Numbered from the stretch's first letter, positions 1 to 9,167 are shown. The stretch: 48,433 nt of DNA from Mycobacterium sp. D16R12 (GCF_002013465.1 NZ_MAFC01000034.1:1-48433), one strand, 5' to 3'. Numbers and translations: made by a program. The notes: generated by a model not told the origin, from the sequence alone.

Positions 1-47
1 CCGATTCGGCCATCCGCAACATGCAGACGATGGGGCTGGTGCGATGA
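1..47 (+). CDS. Mce family protein, C-terminal end only
   Basis: An open frame enters from the left edge and stops with TGA at 45-47. It encodes the last 14 residues DSAIRNMQTMGLVR. The stop overlaps the ATG of the next mce gene as ATGA, the usual coupling inside mce operons. By position this is the mce gene preceding the last one (often the lipoprotein MceE), but too little is visible to name it. Confidence 0.6.
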   Translation, partial: DSAIRNMQTMGLVR

Positions 48-1120
48 GGCTCAATGTCATAGTCACCCTCGCGGTGCTCTCGATCATCTCGCTCGTCGGC
101 GCCGTCTACATGGCGTTTGGTGTCCTCGACATCGCCTCCACCAACAAGACCCATCACATGACGCTCATGCTGAACAGTTCGGGCGGATTGATGTCGACGT
201 CTCAGGTCACCCTCCGCGGAATCAAAGTGGGTCGAGTCACCAATATTCAGGCCACCCCATCGGGTTTGGCGGTGTCGATGGCGCTCGACAGCGGCTACCC
301 CATCCCCGTCGACAGCCAGGTGAGCGTTCAAAACCTCTCGGCCGCCGGCGAACAGTATGTGGAGTTCAAACCGGTTCGTATCGAAGCCCCGTATTACAGC
401 GACGGCGCGGTGATCCCGGCGTCGAAGGCAGCGCCGGTCTACACCGTGAGCGATCTACTGCAGAAGGGCAACGCGCTCATGCAGGCCATGAACACCGACG
501 ACTTGCAGACAACGCTCAACAACGTGGCGGCCGGATTCATCGACAACACCAAGACCATGGACCAGTTGGCCACCACCACTCGATTGTTCGCCCAGATGGT
601 GCAGGACGACAAGCATTATCTGGCCGAGCTGGTCGGTAACCTTTCGGCCATAACCAACGGTCTCGGCGACATTCGGGCCGGCGAAGTCTTGAAGGAATCG
701 GCCAAGACCATCCCGGACAGCGTCGAGGGCTTGGTGAGCCTGGTGCAGGTGATCGAAAAGCTCGAACCACTCGTCGAGGCCGGTGCGGGCGACGGGAAGC
801 CGCTGACCGACCTCGTGGACAAGCTCATCGACTACGTCAACGCCCTCTCCGGACCGCTCTCCGAGTTCACCACGGTCCTCGAGCCCATCGTCGCTCCGCT
901 GCGCGATATCAAGTTGGACGCCGGACACTGGCTGGACTTCTGGGATTCGACATTCAACAACCAGGGCGGAGTACGAGTTCACCTCGGCGTGCCCGAATGG
1001 CCCCAGTCCGACTCACCCCATCCCGCGCAGGCCCAGCCAGCGCAACCAGGGACAAAACCACCCACACCCAAACAGACACCAGCACCACAAACGGCAACGG
1101 CAGGAAGGCCCGGATCATGA
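44..1120 (+). CDS. Mce family (MlaD-domain) cell-envelope lipid transport protein, probably MceF-like
   Basis: A 358-residue protein with an N-terminal membrane anchor (residues 5-27), then an MlaD/MCE domain (about 36-115, including the segment LRGIKVGRVTNIQ). A helical Mce segment follows (about 130-310), and the tail is Pro/Gln/Thr-rich. Mce proteins form hexameric needles that carry lipids or sterols across the mycobacterial envelope, driven by YrbE permeases and the Mkl ATPase. It overlaps the upstream mce gene by 4 nt and the downstream gene by 4 nt. Being last of the mce genes and followed by Mce-associated genes suggests MceF. Which of the several mce operons this is cannot be decided from the window. 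Confidence 0.88.
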   Translation: MRLNVIVTLAVLSIISLVGAVYMAFGVLDIASTNKTHHMTLMLNSSGGLMSTSQVTLRGIKVGRVTNIQATPSGLAVSMALDSGYPIPVDSQVSVQNLSAAGEQYVEFKPVRIEAPYYSDGAVIPASKAAPVYTVSDLLQKGNALMQAMNTDDLQTTLNNVAAGFIDNTKTMDQLATTTRLFAQMVQDDKHYLAELVGNLSAITNGLGDIRAGEVLKESAKTIPDSVEGLVSLVQVIEKLEPLVEAGAGDGKPLTDLVDKLIDYVNALSGPLSEFTTVLEPIVAPLRDIKLDAGHWLDFWDSTFNNQGGVRVHLGVPEWPQSDSPHPAQAQPAQPGTKPPTPKQTPAPQTATAGRPGS

Positions 1121-1920
1121 CCGACATCGACGAGCGCACGCTCACCCTGGATGACGCGGATCCCGAAGAACTCGCGGAACTGACGGAGAAGTCAACCGCC
1201 GACCCGGCGGAGACCACGACCGTGGGTTCGACGGCCAAACCGGCGAAGAAGCCGAAAGTTGTTGAACAGAAAACTGATCCGGCAGAAAGCGACAGCGGCC
1301 CCAACATCTGGAAGTGGATCGCCATCGGTCTGCTCGTGTTGGGGATCGTCGGTGCCGTTCTCGGAGTCTGGCAATACCAGAGGTTGTCCAACACCCTGGC
1401 CGCAACCCAGTCGGGCGATACCGAACGCATCGCGGCTACCGACGCGGCGTCCGCGTACGCGATGAAGTCACTCACCTACAGCTTCGAAGACCCGGACGGG
1501 TTCTTCAAGAACGTCAAAGAGGGTGCGGCCGAACCACTGAAGAACAAGTACAGCGATGCCGAGAAGCTCCTCAAGGCCATCATGCTTCAGGCACAGGTGA
1601 CCTCCAAGGGCGAGGTCATCGCCTCGGATGCGGTGGCGCAGCAGAACGGCATCTATCAGGTTGTGGTCACCACCCGGCAGACCACGCGGAACGTTCAGAA
1701 CCCGGAGCCCCGGGCGACCACACTGGTTCTGCAGATCACCGTCAAGAAGGACGGTGACGGGTGGCAGGTGACCGATATCGGCCCCAAGAACGCCAGTTCC
1801 ACCGGCACCATCATGCATCCCGGCGACCAGAAGCTCCTTCCCGAGGGAGCAGCACCGGCGCCGGGTAAGGCACCCGTACCGAACCTTCCGCCGCTGCCCG
1901 CACTTCCCGGTCAGAAGTAG
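1117..1920 (+). CDS. Mce-associated membrane protein
   Basis: The open frame extends upstream, but ATG 1117 is preferred: it sits in an ATGA overlap with the mce stop and has AGGAAGG at 1102-1108. The 267-residue product has an acidic, Lys/Pro-containing cytoplasmic N-terminus (1-64), one transmembrane helix (about 66-86) and an extracytoplasmic domain of the VirB8/NTF2-like kind common in Mce-associated (Mas) proteins, with a Pro-rich end. Mas proteins follow mce genes and are thought to stabilise the transporter. The family assignment rests on architecture and position. Confidence 0.82.
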   Translation: MTDIDERTLTLDDADPEELAELTEKSTADPAETTTVGSTAKPAKKPKVVEQKTDPAESDSGPNIWKWIAIGLLVLGIVGAVLGVWQYQRLSNTLAATQSGDTERIAATDAASAYAMKSLTYSFEDPDGFFKNVKEGAAEPLKNKYSDAEKLLKAIMLQAQVTSKGEVIASDAVAQQNGIYQVVVTTRQTTRNVQNPEPRATTLVLQITVKKDGDGWQVTDIGPKNASSTGTIMHPGDQKLLPEGAAPAPGKAPVPNLPPLPALPGQK

Positions 1921-1923
1921 GCA

Positions 1924-2733
1924 ATGCCCCGGCGTACGCATCACCTCGGCGTGGGTATCGCCGCAGCTGTTCTGATGGCTTCGGTTCAAGCGATACACCC
2001 GGTAGCGGTGGCACGGGCGGCATTGCCGCCGTGCCCCAGCCGAACCACTATGATCGTCCCGGAACGCTCTATGGCACATACGGATTGCCGCCTGTCAGCC
2101 GCCGACGGCACCGGGATAACCTTCGATGTCGAGTACTGGCGACCACTCCCCGACAACAACGACGCCCCCGACTACCCACCCCTGTCGGCCAGAGTCACCA
2201 TCAAGGATGCCGCCGGCAAGAAGCTGCAAGAGGTCAACGAACTGCTGGAGCCGTCCAGCCCCGCGCCGGTCGGCTTACAGGACATCGACGGGGACGGCCG
2301 GGACGAGATGATCATTCCGATCGCGACCCGTGTCATGAACGGCGCTTTGAACAGCCGCTTTTCGGTGTGGCGCGCCGAGAAACAGACGACCCATTTCGAA
2401 CGGGTGCAGATGTTCGGACAGGCCATCTACCCCAGCGGTGACGGCTACGTTGTAGTCAATAGCGGCGCGTTCTCCAGCCGCGACCTCGACTTCTACCTAC
2501 CGACCGCGGCCGGGTACACCCACATCATCACCCTGACGATGACCACCGAAGAAGTTGATCCGGATACCCGCAAGGTCCTCACCGCGAGCTGCATGGTGCA
2601 CAAGCAGTCCGGGCTGGGGGCTATCGACATGGACTGGCAGGATGCGCCCGTCTTCTGTGATTCGCCTGCAGCTAAGTCGATTTGGCCCGATGCCGCACGG
2701 GTGGAGACCAATCGGCGCGTGCAAGGCCGCTAA
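1924..2733 (+). CDS. secreted hypothetical protein, end of the mce operon
   Basis: A 269-residue protein starting 3 nt after the Mas stop. It has an N-terminal signal-peptide-like segment (residues 1-33, ending VAVARAALPP). Around residue 118 the stretch DIDGDGRDEMII resembles the calcium-binding loop of FG-GAP/VCBS repeats, but only one such unit is visible. Two cysteines (C37, C55) lie soon after the putative cleavage site and others near the C-terminus, so disulfides are possible. Its place as the last gene of the mce operon suggests an exported accessory factor. I do not recognise the family. Its stop is 3 bp from the convergent SRPBCC gene. Confidence 0.7.
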   Translation: MPRRTHHLGVGIAAAVLMASVQAIHPVAVARAALPPCPSRTTMIVPERSMAHTDCRLSAADGTGITFDVEYWRPLPDNNDAPDYPPLSARVTIKDAAGKKLQEVNELLEPSSPAPVGLQDIDGDGRDEMIIPIATRVMNGALNSRFSVWRAEKQTTHFERVQMFGQAIYPSGDGYVVVNSGAFSSRDLDFYLPTAAGYTHIITLTMTTEEVDPDTRKVLTASCMVHKQSGLGAIDMDWQDAPVFCDSPAAKSIWPDAARVETNRRVQGR

Positions 2734-2736
2734 GTC

Positions 2737-3285
2737 TTACACCGCACCCTGGGACAGGTCCGTACTCTCCAGGAGCGCGATGAGCGACCGCATGCCCGGC
2801 CGGAAACCCCACGCGAACGCCACCCGCAGCGGGGGCTGGAGCCAGCGTAATGGCAACGCGGACAGGAACCGCGGGGTTATCGCGACGGTCCAGTGGACGG
2901 TGCAGCCACCGGGCGTTGAGGTGAGCACGTAGTCCTCGGCCCACAGCTTCAGCAGTGGCCACGTGCCCGCCACCGCGGAGTAGGTGATGCGGTGTGGTGG
3001 TTCGTACCGCCAGAATCTCTCGCGTTGGATCCACAAGAACCGCCAGGGCGCCGATATCGTGCCCATCTCCCGCTCCATGCCAACTGCGCGGCGCGGTTCG
3101 TCATACCGCACGCCACACCCGAACGGCAGCCACGACCAGGCATGGTCACTGTCGAGCGCCGCCCACACCTGGCCAAGAGGCACATTGAAGGTGTGAGCGG
3201 TGCGCAGCACGATGGCCGCCGATTCGAACGCCGAATCGTCCGCCATCGGGACCCGGCACCTGGGGGCAAGCATCGGCCATCCCAT
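2737..3285 (-). CDS. SRPBCC-family (polyketide cyclase/START-like) protein
   Basis: A 182-residue protein with the helix-grip features of SRPBCC proteins: an early TFNVPLGQVWAALDS strand-helix, then alternating beta strands (WRFLWIQRERFWRYEPPHRITYSAVAG), and a long C-terminal helix. Such proteins bind hydrophobic ligands in a cavity. ATG 3285 lies 2 nt after the monooxygenase stop. An internal ATG at 3246 (MADDSAF) better matches usual family N-termini, so the start is uncertain. It is the last gene of the minus-strand operon beginning at 9065. Its ligand may be a product of the monooxygenases (inference). Confidence 0.78.
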   Translation of the reverse strand: MGWPMLAPRCRVPMADDSAFESAAIVLRTAHTFNVPLGQVWAALDSDHAWSWLPFGCGVRYDEPRRAVGMEREMGTISAPWRFLWIQRERFWRYEPPHRITYSAVAGTWPLLKLWAEDYVLTSTPGGCTVHWTVAITPRFLSALPLRWLQPPLRVAFAWGFRPGMRSLIALLESTDLSQGAV

Positions 3286-3287
3286 CG

Positions 3288-4859
3288 TCAGACCACTACC
3301 TGCGAATCATTTAGGACCGCAGTCGAATCGATGGCCCGAGCCTGTTGTGCATATTGGTAATCGGCGGCCGGGAAGTTCCTCGACGCGCGACGTGCCTGCA
3401 GGGTGGTGGTGGGCCGTAGCAGCGGGACATCATCGTCGGCGTTCTTCCAGTACGACCGCACACCTCGATTGAGTTCGGTGAAGTAGTACTTCAGGTTGCG
3501 GCCGTTGCGCAGCATGCTCTGGTGGAACTTGTCCAGCGCCTCCTGTCGCACCTCCATGCGGGTAGCACCACGTTCGCCCGCCAGCGAAATGGCCCGGACG
3601 ATGTGGGTGACCGCGGTGTCGGCCAGCCCATGCCATCCGCCGTTGCCGGTCCAGGAGTAGGGCCCGACGATGATCCAGCGGTTGGGGAAGCCGGTGATCG
3701 AGACGCTCTCGTACGCCTGCATCCCGCGGGTATTGAAGAAATCACCGAGGTCACACCCACCGGCTCCGGTCACTCGGCCCTGCTTATAGGAAGCCGGCTC
3801 CGAGAACAGGTCGAATCCTGTGGCCGTGATGAGGAAATCGGCCTCGTAGACGGTGCCATCCGTCGTCCTCACGCCCTCGGGAATCACCTCGGCGATCGGC
3901 GTGGTGACCAGCGAGCAGTGCGGCTTGTTGAAGACCCGAGGGAAGGCGGAATTGAGGGTCGGCCGGTTCCCCAGCGGCCCGAAGAACGGGAGCAGATCCC
4001 GCGCGACCTGCGGATCCTTCACCACTGCACGTAGATACGCTCCATACAGCGCACGCCCCGCGGCATCGAACCACCGCATCAACGGGCGCATGACCGCGCC
4101 CGGAGTGTTGATCAGGAACCAAAGACCCAGGCTGCCGCCCAGCAGGGCTCCCCACTCGATCACTGAGAACAGCCCCGGGATGCGAAGTGCCCATTGGGCA
4201 ATCACAGGGATACGGAAGTCGGGTTTAGGGATGCAATAGACGGGCGTGCGCTGAAACACCACAAGCGATTCGGTCTCGTCCGCTATGGCGCCGCACAGCT
4301 GGACGCCGGTCGCGCCAGTGCCGATCACCGCCACGCGCTTACCCCGCACATCATGTTCCGGCAGCCACTGCACCGGCGTCACTTGGGTGCCCGCGAAGCT
4401 CTCGAGGCCCTTGATACCAGGCTGCTTGGGATCGAAGAAGGGGCCGATCGCCGAGACTAGGAACCTCGCGGTGATCACCGAGCCATCGGCGAGATTCAGG
4501 CGCCAGCAGTGATTCTCTTCGTCCCACTCTTCGTTGCGTACGTCGACACCGAAACGGAAGTGCGGCCGCAGGTTGAATCTTTCGGCGACCTGCTGATGGT
4601 AGGCCTGCACCTCGGCTCCGGGTGCAAAGACGCGAGACCACTGCGGATTACGGAAGAACGGGAACTGGTAGATCACCGACGGGATATCGACAGCGATCCC
4701 CGGATAGACATTGTCGCGCCACGTCCCGCCGAGGTCCGCGGCCCGGTCCAGGATTACGAAGTCCTCGATACCCGCTTGCTGCAAACGCACACCGGCGCAC
4801 AAGCCGCCGATACCGGCACCGATCACGACGACGTGATGATCGGGAATTGATGTGGTCAT
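3288..4859 (-). CDS. flavin-containing (Baeyer-Villiger-like) monooxygenase, copy 1
   Basis: A 523-residue FAD/NADPH monooxygenase. The FAD Rossmann motif GAGIGG is at 14-19. The BVMO-type segment GGTWRDNVYPGIAVD is at 44-58. The NADPH Rossmann motif GTGATG is at 180-185. The inter-domain fingerprint FxGxxxHxxxW is present as FAGTQVTPVQW (155-165) with Thr161 in place of the His. Related mycobacterial enzymes (EthA, MymA) oxidise ketones or S/N atoms; the substrate here is unknown. The start overlaps the upstream gene's stop by 4 nt. It shares its operon with a second paralog, an SDR and a lipase-like hydrolase, as in the M. tuberculosis mymA locus. Confidence 0.88.
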   Translation of the reverse strand: MTTSIPDHHVVVIGAGIGGLCAGVRLQQAGIEDFVILDRAADLGGTWRDNVYPGIAVDIPSVIYQFPFFRNPQWSRVFAPGAEVQAYHQQVAERFNLRPHFRFGVDVRNEEWDEENHCWRLNLADGSVITARFLVSAIGPFFDPKQPGIKGLESFAGTQVTPVQWLPEHDVRGKRVAVIGTGATGVQLCGAIADETESLVVFQRTPVYCIPKPDFRIPVIAQWALRIPGLFSVIEWGALLGGSLGLWFLINTPGAVMRPLMRWFDAAGRALYGAYLRAVVKDPQVARDLLPFFGPLGNRPTLNSAFPRVFNKPHCSLVTTPIAEVIPEGVRTTDGTVYEADFLITATGFDLFSEPASYKQGRVTGAGGCDLGDFFNTRGMQAYESVSITGFPNRWIIVGPYSWTGNGGWHGLADTAVTHIVRAISLAGERGATRMEVRQEALDKFHQSMLRNGRNLKYYFTELNRGVRSYWKNADDDVPLLRPTTTLQARRASRNFPAADYQYAQQARAIDSTAVLNDSQVVV

Positions 4860-5599
4860 GAGGACTCCTCACTCGATGTCCAGGATGGACAGCTCATTGA
4901 TACTTCCGGCGTTGAGGGCGACGGGCCTGCCGTCACCCACCTGTGCATGTAGAAGGTTGTGGTCCGCCAGCGGCGCCCGAAGGGAATCCGCGCCGGGATC
5001 CGGGCCAGAATGATGTGCCCGTGCGCCAGCGCAACCAACTCGCTGCGGGTCAGATCCCACACGAACCACCGCGCGAAGGGCCGCACAGCCGCGGTGACCA
5101 TACGGTTCATCTTTCCCGGCGGAAGATGCCAGTCCAGCAGGGTAATCCAGTGCCCCGGTGTCTTCGAGTCCTCGATGGCCACGGTGCGGAAATCGAATAC
5201 CTCTTCCCCACGGCACCCCGCGGGGCGCGGATAGCCAGGGAACATCAGGCGCCACACCCAGCGGAACTCGCGGTGCGTGTTCGATATCCCGCACCTGCCA
5301 CCGTCGAAGAATCGGTGCCCCTGCCACCAGCGTCCGAGACCCCACCGCAACAGCGAATCGACCAGCCGGCCATACGGGCTGGCCAGATACCTGGCCTGTG
5401 TCAGGCCGTCGGTGCCGTCCAGTGGGGTTCCCATGAGGAAGACCGCCTCGAGCGCCTCGATGTCCCCAGCCTTACCAAGTTCATCGAGCCATTGCCACGT
5501 CAGTTCCGCGGCATGGCCCGGGTCGGACTGGCCCAATCTGGCCGGTCCGCCCCGGACCCCCTCCGAAGCCGCCGTGGCACGACGCTGGTGTCCCCTCAA
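4856..5599 (-). CDS. conserved hypothetical protein with a disrupted or uncertain N-terminus
   Basis: A 247-residue frame with no recognised domain. It is rich in aromatics and Arg (RWGLGRWWQGHRFF, WLDELGKAGDIEALEAVFLMG), and the body looks like a genuine folded protein. Its only in-frame starts are poor: TTG 5599 has no Shine-Dalgarno. Upstream, ATG 5646 has a strong AGGAGAG (5654-5660) and encodes the hydrophobic peptide MQLLIGVAAVLSVATR before stopping in another frame at 5596. One missing base near 5600 would join the two into a membrane-anchored protein. Either this is a frameshifted gene or the sequence has an error. It sits between two monooxygenases and overlaps copy 1 by 4 nt. Confidence 0.6.
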   Translation of the reverse strand: MRGHQRRATAASEGVRGGPARLGQSDPGHAAELTWQWLDELGKAGDIEALEAVFLMGTPLDGTDGLTQARYLASPYGRLVDSLLRWGLGRWWQGHRFFDGGRCGISNTHREFRWVWRLMFPGYPRPAGCRGEEVFDFRTVAIEDSKTPGHWITLLDWHLPPGKMNRMVTAAVRPFARWFVWDLTRSELVALAHGHIILARIPARIPFGRRWRTTTFYMHRWVTAGPSPSTPEVSMSCPSWTSSEESS

Positions 5600-5646
5600 C
5601 GGGTCGCCACACTAAGCACTGCGGCAACCCCGATCAAGAGCTGCAT
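5596..5646 (-). pseudogene. short leader frame, probably the detached N-terminus of the gene at 4856-5599
   Basis: ATG 5646 is preceded by AGGAGAG with good spacing. It encodes the 16-residue peptide MQLLIGVAAVLSVATR, which looks like a membrane anchor, then meets TGA. The following 240-codon frame begins in the adjacent phase within four bases of this stop. The simplest reading is a one-base deletion. A separate leader peptide is possible but has no supporting signal. Confidence 0.45.
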
Positions 5647-5662
5647 AGACTGTCTCTCCTGG

Positions 5663-7213
5663 CTAATTCGCCGGTACAGCGGCGGTTTTCGCCGTCGCCG
5701 CACGATCGCCCGGAACCGGCAGCTTCTCAAATCGGAAGTCGTCGAGCGGGAAGCGCTTACTGGCCCGTGTCGACTGATACGCCGTAGTTGGACGCAGGAA
5801 TGAGAAGTCGCCATGGCGGTCGATGTAATAGGAATTGGCGTTGACACACGCACGCCCGTGCATGAGCGTCGACTCCGCTTTGGGCGCAATGAAATCGAAG
5901 AACCGATCGTTGGCCTCTTCGGTCACCGCGAAGGCCGTCGCGCCGCGCTTGCGCGCCTCCGTGATCACCCGCACGGCGATACGCGTCGCGTTCTCCACCA
6001 TCACGTGCCACGAGCTGCCGCTCCACGCGAACGGCCCGAAAACCATGAAGGTATTGGGCAGCTGCGGCATCGTCACACCCTCGTATGCCCTGGCGCGATT
6101 GTTCTGGTAGTAGTCGGCCAGATCAAATCCGTTGCGCCCCTTAACAGGGCGTGCACGGTAGACCTCAGGGCTTTGAGACATCTCAAACCCGGTAGCGAGC
6201 ACCAGGACATCGATATCGCGGTGCGTACCATCCCTGGTGACAACCCCTGTCGGAGTGATCCTGGCGATCGGATCGGTCACCAGATCCACATGGGGCTGGG
6301 TGAAGGTGCGGTAGTAGATGTTCGAGACGCTCGGTCGTTTACACCCGAATCCGTACTCGGGTGTGAGCTTCTTGCGCAGCTCTCGGTCCCGAACCTGGCT
6401 GAAAAGGAATGCACGGCAGGCCCATTTCGGGATCAACGTGATAGGCGCGATCTGCTTGCCGTACACCGTGATCGCCACCAGACCGACCTCCACCGCGGCC
6501 GCGGCGATCCCCCGGATCAGCGACTGCAGACCGGGAACGTACTTCAGCGCCAGCCGGGCTACGCGCGGTATCGGAAAGTCCGGTTTCGCAAACACCCAGA
6601 TTGCCCGGCGCTGGTACACATCCACATGCGAGGCCACCCGGGCCATCTGCGGAATCAGCTGAACCGAGGTGGCCCCGGTGCCGATCACCGCCACCCGCTT
6701 GCCCTTGAGGTCGAAACTATGATCCCAGTTCTGGGTCTGGATCACCTTGCCGCCGAACGAGTCCAGGCCGGGGATGTCCGGCACCTTCGGCTCGACGAAG
6801 GCCCCGACCGCGGTGATGACGTATCTGGACGTCAGCACCGCGCCATCGGCGAGAGTGAGGCGCCATAGGTGGTTGTCCTCGTCCCACTCCCGCTTCATGA
6901 CTTCGTGCCCCAACCGGAGGTGGTCGTTCAGGCTGTACTCGTCGACCAGGCCCGCGATGTACTGCTGCACCTCTCGCCCCTTGGGGAAGGTGCGGGACCA
7001 GTTGGGGTTTTTCGCGAAGGAGAACTGGTACACGATCCCCGGGACATCCACTGCCACATCGGGATAGTGGTTGTTGTACCAGGTGCCACCTATCCCCGCG
7101 GACCTCTCGAGGATGACGAAATCGGTCAGCCCTGCGCGCTTCAGCCCGATAGCGGCACCGAGCCCACCTATCCCGGCACCGATGATGACCGTCTCATGCT
7201 CAGGGGTACTCAT
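5663..7213 (-). CDS. flavin-containing (Baeyer-Villiger-like) monooxygenase, copy 2
   Basis: A 516-residue paralog of the gene at 3288. The FAD motif GAGIGG is at 12-17, GGTWYNNHYPDVAVD at 42-56, and the NADPH motif GTGATS at 178-183 has Ser in place of the last Gly. The fingerprint reads FGGKVIQTQNW (153-163), with Gln159 where classical BVMOs have His. It starts in an ATGA overlap with the upstream SDR, so both are translated together. A mymA-like role in oxidising a lipid or ketone intermediate is an inference from the neighbours; the substrate is unknown. Confidence 0.88.
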   Translation of the reverse strand: MSTPEHETVIIGAGIGGLGAAIGLKRAGLTDFVILERSAGIGGTWYNNHYPDVAVDVPGIVYQFSFAKNPNWSRTFPKGREVQQYIAGLVDEYSLNDHLRLGHEVMKREWDEDNHLWRLTLADGAVLTSRYVITAVGAFVEPKVPDIPGLDSFGGKVIQTQNWDHSFDLKGKRVAVIGTGATSVQLIPQMARVASHVDVYQRRAIWVFAKPDFPIPRVARLALKYVPGLQSLIRGIAAAAVEVGLVAITVYGKQIAPITLIPKWACRAFLFSQVRDRELRKKLTPEYGFGCKRPSVSNIYYRTFTQPHVDLVTDPIARITPTGVVTRDGTHRDIDVLVLATGFEMSQSPEVYRARPVKGRNGFDLADYYQNNRARAYEGVTMPQLPNTFMVFGPFAWSGSSWHVMVENATRIAVRVITEARKRGATAFAVTEEANDRFFDFIAPKAESTLMHGRACVNANSYYIDRHGDFSFLRPTTAYQSTRASKRFPLDDFRFEKLPVPGDRAATAKTAAVPAN

Positions 7214-8067
7214 AGGGTCGCCTCGACCTGCTGTTCGATACGGCCGTCATATTCACTGCGTGCTCGCCGGTCCACTGGTCCCACAGTCCTGTCGGCATTG
7301 ACGGCTCGCCTACCCAGCAGCCACAACCACTCGGGTACGAGGTGCTGTAACCGCAGCGCGAGGACCGTACCCCTCGGGGAACCGACCACAGCGGGCCGGT
7401 TGCGCACGGTTCTCACCGCATCGCGTGCCACCCACCCTGGCGGAATGATGCCCAGTTTCTCCCACCATTTGAACGGAATACCGTCCACAAGTTGGGTGCG
7501 GACGGCCGCCGGCATGACCGTCGAGATCGTCACGCCGGTACCCGCCAGCTCCTCGCGGGCGCTGCGCGCGAATCCGGTGGCGGCATGCTTCGATGCGACA
7601 TAGCTGGCCAGGCCCGGTGAGTGAATCGCGCCGGCCGCCGATGTCACATTGATGAAATGTCCTCTCCCCCGGGCGATCATCCGCGGAGCGAGCACCTGGT
7701 AGGAGATGTAGTGACTCCAGAAGTTGACGCGCATCGTCGCCTCGGCCACCCCACGTAGCTCTCCCAGGAGCGGGCCCACGGGCATGATCCCCGCGTTGTT
7801 CACCACGATGTCAATGGGCCCGAGCGTCTGTTCGACCTCGGTCACCACACGCAGGTACTCGTCAAACTCGGCCACATCGAGCGCAAATCCTTCTGCACCC
7901 GAACCGATTTCGCGTGCCGCCCGGGCAGCGGCTTCGCCGTCGAGATCAGCGATGACTACACGTACGCCCGCACGCGCCAGCCGCTGTGCGATGGACAGCC
8001 CGATACCGCGAGCGCCGCCCGTGACCAGCGCGATGGCGCCCTCCATCGGAATCTCTGCGAACTTCAT
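7210..8067 (-). CDS. short-chain dehydrogenase/reductase
   Basis: A 285-residue classical SDR. The TGGARGIG cofactor motif lies near the N-terminus, followed by NNAG and a YxxxK active site (YVASK) preceded by the catalytic Ser region (NVTSAAG). The frame extends upstream to 8181, but ATG 8067 (MKFAEIPMEG) overlaps the hydrolase stop as ATGA and gives the normal SDR length, so that start is used. It resembles SadH (Rv3085) of the mymA cluster in family and position. It probably interconverts an alcohol and the ketone handled by the adjacent monooxygenases (inference). Confidence 0.87.
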   Translation of the reverse strand: MKFAEIPMEGAIALVTGGARGIGLSIAQRLARAGVRVVIADLDGEAAARAAREIGSGAEGFALDVAEFDEYLRVVTEVEQTLGPIDIVVNNAGIMPVGPLLGELRGVAEATMRVNFWSHYISYQVLAPRMIARGRGHFINVTSAAGAIHSPGLASYVASKHAATGFARSAREELAGTGVTISTVMPAAVRTQLVDGIPFKWWEKLGIIPPGWVARDAVRTVRNRPAVVGSPRGTVLALRLQHLVPEWLWLLGRRAVNADRTVGPVDRRARSEYDGRIEQQVEATL

Positions 8068-9065
8068 GCGGCCGTCCGGCCCACGTGAGCCCTGACGAAC
8101 GCCGAGATCTCGCCAACGGCGGCCCTCGCATCGCCAAGCACGTCCGCGGCGATCTGGAAGTCGTGCACCTGATTTCTCCATATCTGCAGTTCGACAGGCA
8201 CTCCGGCCTCGGCCAGCCGAGCGGCCGCGAATTCGGCATCGGGGCGCAGGATTTCATCACTGCCCACCTGAATAAGCGTCGGAGGCAAGCAGGCCAGCAC
8301 CGCGGGGTCACCCTCGACAAAGCTGTCGAGGGCCGCCAATCCAGCCGTGGACCCTTCCCCGGACAGCATGAGGCGCTCCATCGCGATCAGCGCCGCCCGC
8401 GGGAACAACGAGTCGTTGGACTGACCGGCCAGCACCAGCTTGCCCGCGGGGTCGCGCTGCACCAGGGGTGACATGCACACCAGCGCACCCGGCGAGCCGA
8501 GCCCGCGGCGCTGCGCGATCACGCTCATGACCAAGCCGAGGAAACCACCCGCGGAATCCCCGGCGATGACGATCTCCTCGGACTGATAGCCGAGGTCGAT
8601 GAGATACCGGTATCCGTCAAGCGCATCCTCAAGCGCTGCCGACACCGGGTGCCCCGGCAACTTGCGGTAATTGACGGCAAGGGACGTGACACCCGCGCCC
8701 ACGACGACGCGGGAAACCAGCCTGCGGTGCGTGTTCAGCCCGCCCACGACGAACGCCCCGCCGTGCAGATAAAGCACCGCGCCACTAGGTGACTCGCCCG
8801 TGGGCGCCATCAGCTCGGCCTCGCAGTGTGCGAGCCGGATACGCGAACGACGCACACCCCGAACGGGCCGCAGCACCACGGCCGCGAGGTCCACGACTCG
8901 GTACGGCCAGGGCAAATCCGGGAATCGCGCCCACAGCGCGATCACCGGATACGCGAACAGCCGGATGCCCAGCCGCCCCAATCGCAGTAGAACCGTCAGC
9001 GATCCTCGCTCAACACGTGTGAGCTGCACACGTACCGCATGCAGCGGCACCACATCGGCCGTCAT
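8064..9065 (-). CDS. alpha/beta hydrolase, hormone-sensitive-lipase family (LipR-like)
   Basis: A 333-residue HSL-family esterase. It has the oxyanion motif HGGAF, the nucleophile motif GDSAGG, and a late D...H pair (DEILRPDAEF, NQVHDFQ) completing the triad. ATG 9065 is chosen over the longer frame because of GAGGGAG just upstream. It is first in the operon running down to 2737. LipR-SDR-monooxygenase is the arrangement of the mymA locus, suggesting processing of an ester or lactone formed by the monooxygenases, but no substrate can be read from the sequence. Confidence 0.87.
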   Translation of the reverse strand: MTADVVPLHAVRVQLTRVERGSLTVLLRLGRLGIRLFAYPVIALWARFPDLPWPYRVVDLAAVVLRPVRGVRRSRIRLAHCEAELMAPTGESPSGAVLYLHGGAFVVGGLNTHRRLVSRVVVGAGVTSLAVNYRKLPGHPVSAALEDALDGYRYLIDLGYQSEEIVIAGDSAGGFLGLVMSVIAQRRGLGSPGALVCMSPLVQRDPAGKLVLAGQSNDSLFPRAALIAMERLMLSGEGSTAGLAALDSFVEGDPAVLACLPPTLIQVGSDEILRPDAEFAAARLAEAGVPVELQIWRNQVHDFQIAADVLGDARAAVGEISAFVRAHVGRTAA

Positions 9066-9098
9066 CGGCACTCCCTCGGTGATCTCGTACACAGGCAA

Positions 9099-9109
9099 CT
9101 GTTTAACAG
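9099..9109 (-). promoter_or_regulatory. small palindrome upstream of the hydrolase-monooxygenase operon
   Basis: CTGTTTAACAG is a perfect 5-bp inverted repeat around one base, 34 nt before the first start codon. It is a plausible repressor half of the operon promoter region. The nearby tandem TetR gene at 10592 is a candidate partner, but nothing in the sequence ties the two. Confidence 0.25.
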
Positions 9110-9167
9110 ACTGACATGCCATTCATGAAAATACAAGAGCAGGTTACCGCACCCACCAGATTGGCCG

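Noticed and set aside
5590..5660. Programmed -1 frameshift joining the leader and the unknown gene
   Set aside because: No slippery heptamer or downstream stimulator; a plain indel is simpler.
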